A stretch of 64,000 nt of DNA. It comes from Chrysoperla carnea. Lineage: Eukaryota; Arthropoda; Insecta; Neuroptera; Chrysopidae. Positions 25,901-37,913 of this stretch are shown here, in pieces. Every line of letters starts with the position of its first letter. Position 1 is the stretch's first letter. The position numbers and the translations under genes are program-made. The stretch spans positions 61,016,420 through 61,080,419 of the forward strand of contig NC_058339.1 in the NCBI RefSeq assembly GCF_905475395.1, given 5' to 3'. A model generated the notes under the pieces. The model did no database searches and was not told the origin of the DNA. It saw only the letters and a program-made list of their open reading frames with translations.

Positions 25901-26751
25901 TTCGACTTTTTATTATTTTCTTAAGTGTTCTTTTTTTTTAAATTCCAAAAAATTACGAACAAATTTTTTCTTTTGGAGTTTGATCAAACTGAGTGAATAT
26001 GAGTTTTTTTGGCGACTATAGTTGAATATTTTCTTAGGTATCATTGCAAATTCTATAGGAATAAAAACGGGCGATTAAGATAAGCAAGCGATAGAGCAGT
26101 AGAATGGATAAAAAAAAAGATATACTGCTAAAACATGAAATTCTGACTGTACAATGACCATCTGACATTTCCATCATTCCATTTTTAATGTAATGAAATA
26201 AAATGTTCCTATCTAACAATATAATTACCACAAATTGTAGGTATTACATGTCTTAAGTTATGATATATTTTAATAAACGCGTACACCATAAAATCATATG
26301 ATCACTTAATATGATGAAAACTTCTAGCCAGTAAAGTCAGCAAATATGTCAACACTATAATATTATTATAATAGCATTTAGTTTCATATTATATTATACA
26401 TACATATAATATATAAATGGTATTATATTCGTGATGTAAATACCGCATATCATCATGGTCTATTAGTATGTATAATTGTGCTATATTATACATTATACAT
26501 TATTATGTGTTTTTTAAGAATTATTTATTTAATTATAATACTTATAGACTTCATTGAACAGTTCTGGAATTAATATAAGTAGAACATAATATCATTTTTT
26601 ATTTTGTTTAAAAAATGGCAATCAATAAAAGATGCGAAGTGGAAAAGATGATCAGCAGATTAAGAAATTTTCTTCCGAACTACCTACAAGAACTTCAAAA
26701 ATAAAAAATTACGAATTTTATTTGCCGTACAATGGAGATCCAAAAAAATAC
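22940..26751. other. Gene-free DNA, with one (CAN)-rich tract
   Basis: Most is AT-rich without frames. About 23960-24063 is a CAT/CAG/CAA-rich tract on the plus strand (see findings). A 10-bp stem with TTAC loop (GGTAGGTCAT/ATGACCTACC) lies at 24872-24895. Confidence 0.4.
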
Positions 26752-27299
26752 TTAACAAAAAGAAAACCGACTTCAAAAGAAAAACTTTTCCAAAACAAAT
26801 TAATATATACTTAAAAGTAAAAAAATAACGATAAAATAATGCAGTTAAAATTACTGTTATTTTTGGATTCGATTTCAGTCAACGGAACAACTCTGACAGA
26901 ACAGTTTGCTACATTAGCTTTTCTGACACCGACTCCAAAAATAACAATAATTTAACTACATTATATTATCGTTATTTTTTTACTTTTTAGTGCATAAACA
27001 TTTGTTTTGGAAACGTTTTTCTTTTGAAGTCGGTTTTCTTTTTGTTAAAAGTTTTTTTTTAGTTTGTGATTTTTAGTGATTTTGAAGTACACTAACTAAT
27101 TTTTCACTTAAAAAAGGATCATCGAAGAATCAGAACTGAACCAAAATAAAATGGGACCACACGGAAAGCACCAGCTTTCAAATAGATAAAGAATCATCAA
27201 AATCGGTTCACCCAATCGAAAGTTCTGAGGTAACACACATAAAAAAAATACAGTAGAATTGATAACCTCCTCCTTTTTAGTTTGAAGTCGATTAAAAAT
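26752..27299. repeat. Inverted-repeat element with ACCGACTTCAAAAG ends
   Basis: The left arm 26752-26866 (TTAACAAAAAGAAAACCGAC...) and right arm 26934-27049 (...GTCGGTTTTCTTTTTGTTAA) are about 115-bp near-perfect inverted copies round a 67-bp centre. Downstream, 27170-27299 holds AATCGGTTCACCCAATCGAA and ends GTTTGAAGTCGATTAAAAA, a third end-like word, so the full element may run to 27299 with the foldback nested. The 60-codon frame into the left arm is not a gene. Confidence 0.7.
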
Positions 27300-28117
27300 T
27301 TAATATAAAAATTTGTCAAAATTGAAAATGCATACACGCTACCAAAAGCTAAGATAACTTAAAGGTAAAACTAAAGGTATATCAAATAAGAGTTATCTGA
27401 TTGAGTTGGTTATAGACGATTTTTGAATGGAGGTTTCTTAACTTTCGGGGTCTAAAATTTGAGCACTTTTTCAGACCGAAAATGGTGTATTCTTATTTGA
27501 AAGAAATGAAAGACTATAAATTCTGCGTTTAATAGTAGCCTTGACGTCAAATGCGGTTTATAAAATGTATCTAATTAATTTAAATGATATTTTAATTAAA
27601 ATGAAGTTTTATACGGAGATCAAATGTGACAAATAAAGACGCCAAAAAGTCAGGTAAGTTTGTTATAATATTTTGACATTTTTACTTAGCTGTTAGAGAT
27701 GGATAGTTTTCGTGAAAATTTTTACGATATTTTGTATGACAACCCATTAAAAATCTTAATCTAATCTAATAAATAGAACTTATCTTAATTGTTTTAAATT
27801 ATACCACAATTCCTAAATCCGACTGATACAGAGTTGCTAAAATCGTACCGATACTATTTGGGAAATTACATTTAAATTTCTATCCAAAACTTACAAATTA
27901 TGTATAACTGTGTACCTATTATAATTTTTTCATTTTATTTTATTCCTAACAGGAAAAAGTTTAATTTTGGAGATCATTTAGTTTTGGAGTTTCTTATGTT
28001 CTGAATACGATTTGGGAGATGGGTGAGTACAATTTATGAAACCGGTTCCCAAAATGGTACTTTTTGATGCATCTTAATAAACAGTTGATATAAATATTAT
28101 CAAACATAATAAATGAG
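27300..28117. other. Gene-free AT-rich DNA
   Basis: Nothing supported beyond AT-rich sequence. Confidence 0.4.
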
Positions 28118-28275
28118 AGCTCTAGGATATTTCAAATTAAATTTCGGTTTTTTTTCCCCAATTCTCTAGATCAATTTTTGTATTATATAAAACGCATTTC
28201 GACTATCATGTAGACATATAACTTCATCAGTATGAATTAGCCAATCGTAATCTCCTCTTTTTTAATGTTTAACTG
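28118..28275 (+). repeat. Half copy of the 6052-6325 inverted-repeat element
   Basis: Runs TCTAGGATATTTCAAAT, AATTTCGGTTTTTTTTCCCC, CTAGATCAATTTTTGTATT, ATTTCGACTATCATGTAGAC, the same order as one arm of the element at 6052-6325. The opposite arm is missing. Confidence 0.65.
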
Positions 28276-29114
28276 GTAACCATAAAAATTCAAAGCTAAA
28301 AGTGACGCACGCCCATTGCTTGATCAGGCTTTGATATAAATCATCAGGGCAAGTTTAAATGGTCACTTCTCAAAATCCAGTTTTTAGTATAAAAGAATTA
28401 TTAAGAGAATCTGCTTCCGTACGATACAATTTCTTAATAATGAGGACTATAGAAAAGATAATATTATATCAGCAAGTTCAACAGATTAAAATATGTTTCT
28501 ATTAATGTTTACTCTCAAAACCAAGAATTATTTTCAGTACTCAATGACACAGTAAGTTTTTTTATCAACCACCGTTTTAAATATTATCTTATTCAATCCC
28601 ATGGATAAATAAACACTCGAAAGTTTAATTCTCCCATCATATACTTTAACATTGTTATATTTTTTTTAATCAACAATAACATTCATACGTATACTCGTAT
28701 AGTATTTTTCTGATTTTTATATTTGTAAATAACAATGACAAAAGGGAAAAAGAAAATAGTACGCACACACCAACCATAAAACAAATAAATATGTTTATAA
28801 TGATGAAGGATAATGTCATATAACTAGTATCTAAACAAGACCGCCTGATGGGTAGATTTAGTCCTCCAATATAATCATTTGTATATATAATATAACATAT
28901 AACGCAGACGTATGTCTATTTTATATTGTTACTATAGAGTTCTAGAAAAAAAAAATTGTAAAAGAGCAAATTATAATTATGCTGTAAAAACTGATAAGCC
29001 TCGAGCTCAACAAATTGAAAAAATGCAACATTTTATTCGAATTCAATAAAACGAAGATTACCATGAAAATTGAAATTTTCTGAGGATGTGAATTTTTAAG
29101 CATACCTGTGCAAT
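28276..29114. other. Gene-free AT-rich DNA
   Basis: No gene, RNA or repeat arm seen. Confidence 0.4.
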
Positions 29115-29395
29115 TTGCTCGGTTCCGTGAAAAATAACACTCCGATATCTACATTCTGGCCAGGTGGCATGCACGCTGAAAGTCTGGGTCTGAGTGTGTA
29201 TCACAACTATATTCGGAGCTGTCACAGTGGGGAGAAAGAAAAAACGATGTCTCATCTTCTCGGTCACTGTTCAGCTCTCTTGCCATTAGGATATGGGCTC
29301 ATTTGAGCCAGCTTTTCTTTGACAACCTCTCCGATCTGAAGTTGGCGCCAAAGCACTCCTGCTGTTCTGAAAAAGCTCTCAGGACTGCGACTCTA
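29115..29395 (+). pseudogene. Non-LTR retrotransposon tail, copy 2
   Basis: Reads HNYIRSCHSGEKEKTMSHLL then GHCSALL (about 29200-29283). A shifted frame continues as LSQLFFDNLSDLKLAPKHSC, a typical continuation of the same LINE family. It ends in a CTAACCTAACC tail at about 29391-29404, like a LINE 3' end. Same family as 22580-22935. Confidence 0.6.
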
Positions 29396-32300
29396 ACCTA
29401 ACCTAGTACCTGAATGTAGGACTTATTTTCAAAATGACTTTACTTTTTATCGTATTAATTTTCAATTTTGATTTTCACGAAAGTTTCAGTTTGTCGAAAG
29501 TTCAAAAAATGTATTTTCAGTCGAAACATTTTGACATATCGGTAAAAACCAATGCATTACGATAAAGAAGACATTTTTTTCTAGTCTCGAAAACATACAG
29601 AGAAAGACCACTTATTATTGACACAAACAATCGGGGCTACTAATTTGCCCAGAATCTTGTTTAAACACAAATGATTTAAAATTATCTTCCAAACAACACG
29701 AAATCGATTAAATTATTATAATATGTATTATTTTATTTTAAATATTATTATTTTGTTCAACAAAAAAAACATATTACATATACACCTTTACTTCCCATCG
29801 CTTCCACCAATATTTATATGTATTTGTTTTTTAGTGTTTAAAAGTACTTTAGTCTTTTAATGTTTAAAAGTTACTCTTCAAAACGATTCATAATTTAATT
29901 TTGATAGTTTTTGAAAAGCGCATTTACTACGAAAACCATTCAATGCCAAGCAATGAAACACCAATACCAAGCTTAACAACAAAATCCTGAAATTCTAAAA
30001 TGCAATGACTACTTTCTCAGAATTGAAATTTGTATAAAGCTTGTACAAATACTTTAATATAAACTATAACTCTACAATATGATCTACATTTGAAAATCTC
30101 TATTATATATTGCCAAAATAAAATATATTAGTGAATAATACGCACAAAAAATATTGACTATGTTTTTTTTTTAAAACTAACGAGTAGTGAGTGTGTGACT
30201 GACCTTTTTTAAGGGATGGTACAGATGTTAACATTGTTATTATGCATTCAATTGACAAAAAATAATATACAACATTCATATGTAATACAAAACAACAACA
30301 ATTGTATTGTTCCAAAATCATTCATTATATTTATTTAAAATTATTATTGGAACGCAAGCAAAATAATACACTGCTTTATTATTTTTAGATTAAATAAAAT
30401 TAAATGAGTTTGATTTAGTTAGACCAAATTAAATGTGAAAAGTTTTTCTCAAAACAAACATTATTATTGCTTAAAACAGTTTAATCAAATCAGCAATCAT
30501 TTTTGAGTTGCTAAAAAAATTTATAATGAATAACACAATATATTTTATAAATCAAAATTAAGACGTATTAAAAATAAATAAAAGTCATAAAAACATTTAT
30601 AAAAACTGAGTTGACTAAAATTCAAATGTCAAATTCAATGAGCAGCTGTTGTTTAAATTCGTAAATATAAGCTCAAAATTTTCCTTTGTTTTTAAAAAGC
30701 CTAATTTATGTACTATTTTAATCATAAATAAAATAAAACTTATAAAATATATAATCGAAGGAATTTTTGGCAATTCAAAATTTGTGCGCACAAATTCTCT
30801 TTAATATTTGCGATTAATAACATAGACAGAAACTAAATTATGATAATAAAAATTTAATTTAATCAAACCTGTACGTTTATATTTTGTTAAGTGTACCTAC
30901 GTTTAAGACATCGTTCTATCTATTGAATTAACTTTTTTTTTAAATCAACTGTGCCAATTTTTCACAAGCCATCAAATTCCGATGTTAGTGAATAGACACT
31001 CATAAGAGTCCATGTAATTTTGCATAATTTTATATCATATCATAGATTTATAATATATCTCTTAATTGATGCGGTAAAATTATCTGATTTTTTTCTCTTA
31101 ACTAATGGAAATTAGATAATTTTGTGCTAATAACGGTTGCTCTCTAGAGACCTCGACTTTTTCTCAATCAAACATTATTTGCTTAAGAAGATGAAAAAAT
31201 CCGTTGAAAAATCAAATAGTTTCTTTCTTGATTTTATCTTTCTACGACTTCGTTAGAAGGATTCGTCAAATGAATCCTATTTTTGTGTCTGTTGGGTTAA
31301 AACTTCTCTATATCAAGAGTTTTATCGAATTCCAAAAATACCGAATTTTTTCAAGAAATTAAAAAACTGCAAAAAATCGAAAAAAACAATTTTTTTTCCA
31401 ATTTCCATTTTCAGTAAAACTAAATTACTTGAAATATTTTCTTAGATATCTCTCAAAAACCTATGATTAGATATCCCTTAAAAATATTAGATTAATAAAA
31501 ACATCATGAAATCTACCTGTAAAGCCCATGGTTTGGTAACCTTATATACATGTGTTAATTGGACCATAGGTAAAACAATTTTTTTGTAATTTTATAGATG
31601 CAGGGTATTTAAACAATTATCTCAGTTAGTTTACACCAGGTTTTTTTGCATCAGATTTATTAATGTGATAATTATAAAATTGTGTAACGTCAATGTCAAC
31701 TTTCAAGTCCCCAAATTTGAATACATTATCTCAGTTTCCTTATTGTTTTGTTAGAACATTATCTACGACCTGACACACGCGCGATATTAAAAAGATAATT
31801 AAACCCTTGTATTTAAAAAAATATCTCAATTGAACACACAAAAACTTAAACGAATCAATCTGGGCACTAATAAACGGTGAGCTCAAAATGAAACAACGCT
31901 TGCGTGTTTACTAGTGTGCATTTCCGAAAAAAGCTAAGAAAATTGCATTTTTCATGTCCTGTTAGTATTATAAGTTGTAATTGCCAAACTGTTTTACCAT
32001 TGCTCCAGCGCCAGATATTATTCTTAACAAAACTAAAAAACCTATGAAAATCATTTTAGACTGCAATTTTATATGGTTTATTTTTTAATTTTAGAATGTT
32101 ATTTTAAAATTAACTCGTTTCTCTCTCGTTAATTAAAGCAAACAATTCGGAGATGTAGGACGTACTTTTCCCTACCTTACTTCAATAAGAAATATTCGAA
32201 ATTCAGCTTTATAAAGAAGTTTGATAATAAAGAAAATAGTCTTAACGGTGTTCCGAATGTCGGAACTATGGAAATGTTTTTAAAGTTTTTCAATTTTTGA

Positions 32301-35010
32301 ATTTCGTCTGCTATTGAAACGGAAGGCAGAATGTTGACTAGGGAAGAAAAATGAGATGCCCTTTTTTAAAAGCTTCCGTTTACTAAAATTTCCTATAAAT
32401 CTACTTGCCTAATCTAATCATTTCAGAAAAAAAATGCAGGCTTTCACTAAAAATGTTTATATTTAAGTAGTTTAATGCTCAGTTTTATACATCCTCCTCA
32501 TGTAATGTGTGTGCTTTATCTATTTATAAAATGATGTTGAAAATATTAAATAAAAATTTATACATAAATATTATGTTCATAAAATTACATAATAATATGT
32601 CTCAAATAAATAACTTTTGTTGTAAAAAGAGATCTGTTATCTCGCACGATTATGCAATATATTAAACCTCTTGAAAATCACAACACAAAAGTGTTATACA
32701 TATTATTATTATTTGTTTAGTGTATAAAAACTAAAAATGATAGATGGATGATGCACCCTGAGACTATATAGTGACTACAAACGTGACTTCACAATGACAA
32801 CTTTATATGTATACTTATATACTTACTCTTATTTTAACAATTTAACATGTTTTCAACTAAAATCATGACATTGTTTGAGGGTATTTTTATTGAGAGTTTT
32901 CTATTAAGAATGTCTGAAGTTTTACCTTGAACACAAGTCCAACCACTATGTTGGGCAAACATTTCCAAGACCATTTAAAATATCTTATAAAAAGCTTCTC
33001 ATGAAAAAAGGCTAGACAGCATTTAATATTGGGAAAAAATCAATTGAGGATACTTACTGGAATAAACTCAATACTTGAAATGCTTAAACTCAATAAACAT
33101 ACCTATGCACTAAAGAAATCTAACAAGAAACGATCTCAGCAGATTTTGATATGAAAAAGAGAAAACCCGAATACAAATTCTGTGTTAATAAGAAAGACTC
33201 TCTCTTTCAAACGACGTCATCACTTGGGGTGGACTGATTTTCGCTCAAGTAAAATAAATAAGTGTTACCTAGAAAAATCATAAAATTTATTGAAACTGTA
33301 GGGATTCTGCAGCATCTTGGAGTAAAGGAGGTACAATAAATCAAACGGGTCACAGTACAAAAGATCTTCGATTTACTCTTACAGTCCTTAAATGTAATAC
33401 AATCAAATCTAATCTAATCTAATAACATATCATACAAAATTTCTTTTTCTTTGGGAGATACAGTGTGTCTCGTTTAAGATGAAGACGCCCTCATGTTTCC
33501 GTTATCTATAGGAAGATCGATTTGAAATTTTGCACAGTCATGCAGGGTGATGGGTCACATTTTTTACGATGCTTAATCGAAATTAACTTTAAACTCAGCC
33601 TACTACAAATTGACAAATAGGCTCGATTTTTAATATTCTGCCTAGCGTCAGAGATGGTTAGATGTATCGAAAATTCTTAATACAAACAAAATTGGATTAA
33701 AATTACAGTTATCATTAATATATTCACTGTTCAATTAAATCTATCAAAAAGTATCATTTTTTCAATTTTGATAGACTAAGTATGTAATTATACTAAATTT
33801 GGGTCATACTTTTCAAATTTGTTATCAAAATTAGCCTAGCTCTAATAGGTTTCAAAGATGTGGAGTCCTGGTCTCGGAATTAAACACACAAGTGATAGCT
33901 AGCGAAAAAAATGGCATCACAGCTGAAACTGGCATCAAATTCCAATAGAATCGGATTAATTTTGCCTGTGTTATTAAAAAATTTTATTTTGCTCTATCAC
34001 ATCCAAATTTTATCCAATGTGAAGTCCTGGTCCCACAATTGTCGTATCTTGTCAAACAAACGATGAATAGTCGTCCGTACACGGTAATTAAGGAGCTCAT
34101 TTTCCTAAATGAGCTGACATTGTCATTTGGTTGGTATCATATATCACAAAAGCATTATAATAGTTTTTCAAATAAATAAACAAAATTTATGATATGCCAT
34201 ACACAAATTGTCTAATTTAAAGTTCGGACTTTCTTAATGGAAGCCTTTTATATTGAGAGCATAAGAGACGCTTTGATGCTTTATTGTTGTGTTTTCAAAA
34301 CTAAATACGACGTACTTATGGGTTGTAATCATATTACTTATCTTTAAACGTTTTATAAACAATATTTAATCGATTCCCCATTTGCTAAAAATTAAGAGAG
34401 ATTTAAAAAATTACAAAGACATGCTTTTATTCAAATAAGTGAAATTTTGAGGCTAATACAATATTATGATATCATATACCTACCTCATGGCCTAATCATA
34501 GTGAAGTCCAAAAATACACCGTTTAAATTTTGTGAAAGTGTTATGAAAAAATAAATTTAAGTGTGTGAAAAGAGAGTTATAAGCAGTACCGGACTAGCCA
34601 TGTATTAAGTGTAGTAAATGGTACGGGTGCTACGCATACGATGAATTGATGAAAACTATAAAAAAACTTGTGGAATTGACAAAACTTTATAAGTATGTAA
34701 TTTGTGGAAAAATATATATTTATGATTTTATGATTCCAAGTTGTTCTATCTATTATATATCGCAGGGTTTGGGTTGCATTTTTTCTACTCTAGAAATGAT
34801 CATCTAAATTTAACAATACCTGAACATCAGTAACTCGATAAATATATCTAAATGTAAAGAAATTTTGCATGAGCAATCAATCTCTAAATAAACATGTGAA
34901 ATTAAAACCACCGACACCCCGTCCTCAGATTTGCCTGAGACATAGCTAAGAACACTCTCTATCAAATTACCTTTCAAACAATCAAAAATCGCGTTTAATG
35001 CCACATACAG

Positions 35011-35070
35011 AGATACATAGCGGTCAAACTCATAACAACGTTCTTTTTGCCTCGGGTGGTTAAAAAAATC
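35011..35070 (-). repeat. Short inverted fragment of the repeat at 10468
   Basis: The minus strand has TATGAGTTTGACCGCTATGT preceded by a C-rich/A-rich block matching 10471-10520. Only about 60 bp are kept. Confidence 0.5.
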
Positions 35071-35697
35071 ATCTGAGGAATGTTTTTTGGAAAAAAAAAA
35101 CTCTAACCATAATACTAAAAATTGACTCTCTTACCTGTCAGAAGTATAAATAAAAACTCTTTCCTTACCTTTTATAATTTTCCACCGATGCTAATTTTTA
35201 AAGATTTCATTGCCAAAATTCTAACTTTTAAAGAGCGAGTAGAGTGTAGACCGCAAAAAATATATTTGTTCAGTATTGGATTTTATCCCAATTCTTTTTA
35301 ACTAAAACAACTGGAGAGTATAAACAATAAATTAATTTGTTTATTATCGTTTAATTATTTATTTATTATTTTACACAATAAATTATCTTATTCAATGTAA
35401 TAATGCGAAATTTTCCAAAAATGATCATATTTTACGAAATTTTTAAAATCATTATTTATTATTTTTTAATCTACAAGGCATGGGCTACATATTTCAAGAT
35501 TGTTCACAGTTTATTTCAAAATTGATTAATTATCTATGGACATGGTAACAATTACATACAAAATCGAATAAATTTTTATAATAACTTAAGGTAGGTAGTT
35601 GCTCTAAAATCTAAATGATTCTTTGATAAATGATCTACCTAACAAATGAAATTAAAACATAATTTAAAATAGAAAACCCTCTCGTACTTCTAGCCAT

Positions 35698-36027
35698 ATG
35701 CCCCAAAAAGCTAAATCCGCCCCAGAAGATAACAATATAATATTATTATATTGCACACTTTTATTTATGCTAGTAAAAAAAGTTAAATATCCGATTAATT
35801 TGAAAAGGAAATCAATACGAATAATCGGGAAAATTCAATTTTCAGTTCATTCCTTTACAAGCCCATTCAAAATTTTGAATCAGAATCCTCTTCAACTGAG
35901 GTCGGACTTTTTAACCACATTCTACCAATACCAAAAAATACATGTGTACATATACTCAAAACTCTCTAGTATTCAGATGTCATTCGTGTTTATAATCAGA
36001 TATAGAAAGCGTATTTTCTGTACATAA
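35698..36027 (+). other. 109-codon open frame, probably not a gene
   Basis: Opens with MPQKAKSAPEDNN and continues with a hydrophobic and basic sequence. No family motif, no plausible splice context and no conserved-looking segment. It lies just upstream of the inverted-repeat element at 36108. Probably chance or repeat-derived. Confidence 0.1.
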
Positions 36028-36107
36028 CTAAATCAGAAGCAAGAACACCTACCTTAGTTAGTTTCAGTACACACATATCGAATATGTGTGCCAATTATTA
36101 AACATAA

Positions 36108-36530
36108 AGAGTGTTATATAATTAACTGAAGAACGTTTGGCTTTCTGAATAAGCTCATAAAGACGAAGGAAAAAGTTATTTACCAATTTTCGATCTGAGG
36201 TCTAACTTAGAAGATATGGAAAAAATTGAAAAATTTGTTTATGATACTCATTTAAATTACCAATGATAATTAAATAAAGACAAAAACTTATACCAATTAA
36301 ATCAGTTTATAGTTTTGTGAAAGCCCCCTTCGATATCATTAAATGACTCCTGCTACTTTAAATGACTATCATTGGTAATTTAAATAAGTATCAAAACAAA
36401 TTTTTTCCATAACAGTATCTTCTAAATTTGGTCTCAGATGGAAAATTGATAAATAACTTTTTCCTTCGTCTTTATGAGCTTATTCAGTAAGTCAAACGTT
36501 CTGCAGTCAATTATAGAACATCCTGCATTT
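36108..36530. repeat. Long inverted-repeat element, arms about 150 bp
   Basis: The left arm about 36109-36270 and right arm about 36365-36528 are inverted copies: TAAGCTCATAAAGACGAAGG / CCTTCGTCTTTATGAGCTTA, AAAAAGTTATTTACCAATTT / its complement, and ATTTAAATTACCAATGAT / ATCATTGGTAATTTAAAT. No coding capacity. The high arm identity suggests a fairly recent or foldback-maintained copy. Confidence 0.75.
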
Positions 36531-37496
36531 CCTACCATGAAGTTAATGGATTTAATAACAAAATACTGTGATCATAAAAACTAAAAAAAGCCTTTCAAAA
36601 AATTCAATGATATTCAAGTGATAAAAATATTAACTAAACCTGAAAACTTAGCACATTTTTACAAAATTTTTACGAGATATTAAAACAAAGGAAAAATTAT
36701 TTTCTCAAAAAGCATTGTGGAACGAATTATACGAATTTTTTTAAATTTAAATAAGTTATATGAATTATTCAAATATTCCGGACATATTATGTTTGTGGGT
36801 CTACACACAAAATTGAATCCTTCCCAGAAAAATATAGATTTAAGTCTTCCTGTCACACAGTAGAATATTTCCTCCTTAAAAAAATCTAACGTGTAAAAAT
36901 TATTTCAATTTTTAAAAATACTATTCAACTGTTTGATCACTCAATTAGTGGCAGTAGTTTCGCGCTATCAAAAAAAATGTAGCTATATCGAATAGATGGA
37001 ATTAAATACATTCTTTAAGCATATTAAGGTAGTCCTTAATTTAAAGACGTCCGCAAATTTTATGATCAGCCCGGCAACATGTTCGTCAAGATCAAAACGT
37101 CTAAACTTATTGATATTAAATAAATAAATAAAAATCTGTAAAAAAATGGTACATGTATAAAATAACAAGACATAAAAAAACCTATAATTTAAATTTAATT
37201 AACCATTTTAATAATTAATTACTTGTAACCACTAAAAATAATTTCTATAAATAATAAAAGATGTCAGCCGCAGGATTTGTTGTCTGTTGTTGATGTAGTA
37301 ATGTAGTACGATTTGAAATATTACAAAATAATATTTTTTTTTAGTTAACAATATTATAACTTTGTTGTGCCATTAAGTTGCAATAAGAGTTTATTATTAA
37401 CAAAATAATAATTTAAAATTAGTTTGTTTTTTTTTTTTTAATTAAAAGCAAACTATACAATAATAATTATATATGACTTGAATAAAGTAGCACTAG
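36531..37496. other. Gene-free AT-rich DNA
   Basis: No frame with motifs. Runs up to the open frame at 37497. Confidence 0.4.
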
Positions 37497-37913
37497 TCTC
37501 GTTTTACGCACGCACACTCTTCTCTTACACACACTGTAATCGTATATTTTTCTATTTTTATTTATATAATAAGTAGAAGAATCAACAATAAAAATGGTTC
37601 AATAAATGAACAGCGCATTCAATCTCGATCGGCACTATATAAATTTATCCATGATTCTGAGAGTGAAGAAATTATTGACAGAATTCTATATAAAGCGTGT
37701 GGCTGTTATTATGTATATAAATGGCAAATGAGTTCTTCCGTAACCGAAACCAGACTTAATTGTCTAGGGCTATGTGTAATATTTGACAATCATTTCAACA
37801 CAACCTTGACATACACCCATCAAATTTTCAGTCGTTCTGAAATGATTGACCAAATTTTACTATTGGCCTTAGAGGCTATAGAGTGTGAATTAAAAATGAA
37901 AAGAGGAAAATAA
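37497..37913 (+). CDS. Unrecognised open frame, possible small protein or 3'-terminal exon
   Basis: The frame stays open from just after a TAG at 37494 to a TAA at 37911-37913 (139 codons). The first ATG is at 37728, which would give 61 aa. The stretch from about 37577 on reads like protein, with mixed composition, e.g. SRSALYKFIHDSESEEIID and KACGCYYVYKW. A pyrimidine-rich run ends in TAG at 37574-37576, which could be a splice acceptor opening a terminal exon. AATAAA overlaps the stop (TAAATC context). I recognise no family. In DNA this AT-rich an open frame of this length is uncommon but can occur by chance, so confidence is low. Confidence 0.25.
   Translation, partial: SRFTHAHSSLTHTVIVYFSIFIYIISRRINNKNGSINEQRIQSRSALYKFIHDSESEEIIDRILYKACGCYYVYKWQMSSSVTETRLNCLGLCVIFDNHFNTTLTYTHQIFSRSEMIDQILLLALEAIECELKMKRGK

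Larger units (their letters stand above)
29400..36107. other. Gene-free AT-rich DNA
   Basis: Long stretch with only short motif-free frames (for example minus 34810-35004) and the short repeat fragments at 35011-35070, 29796-29812 and 31598-31640, the last resembling the end of the 14707 element (GGTATTTAAACAATTA). A repeated AGTCCTGGTC word occurs at 33861 and 34025. Confidence 0.4.
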
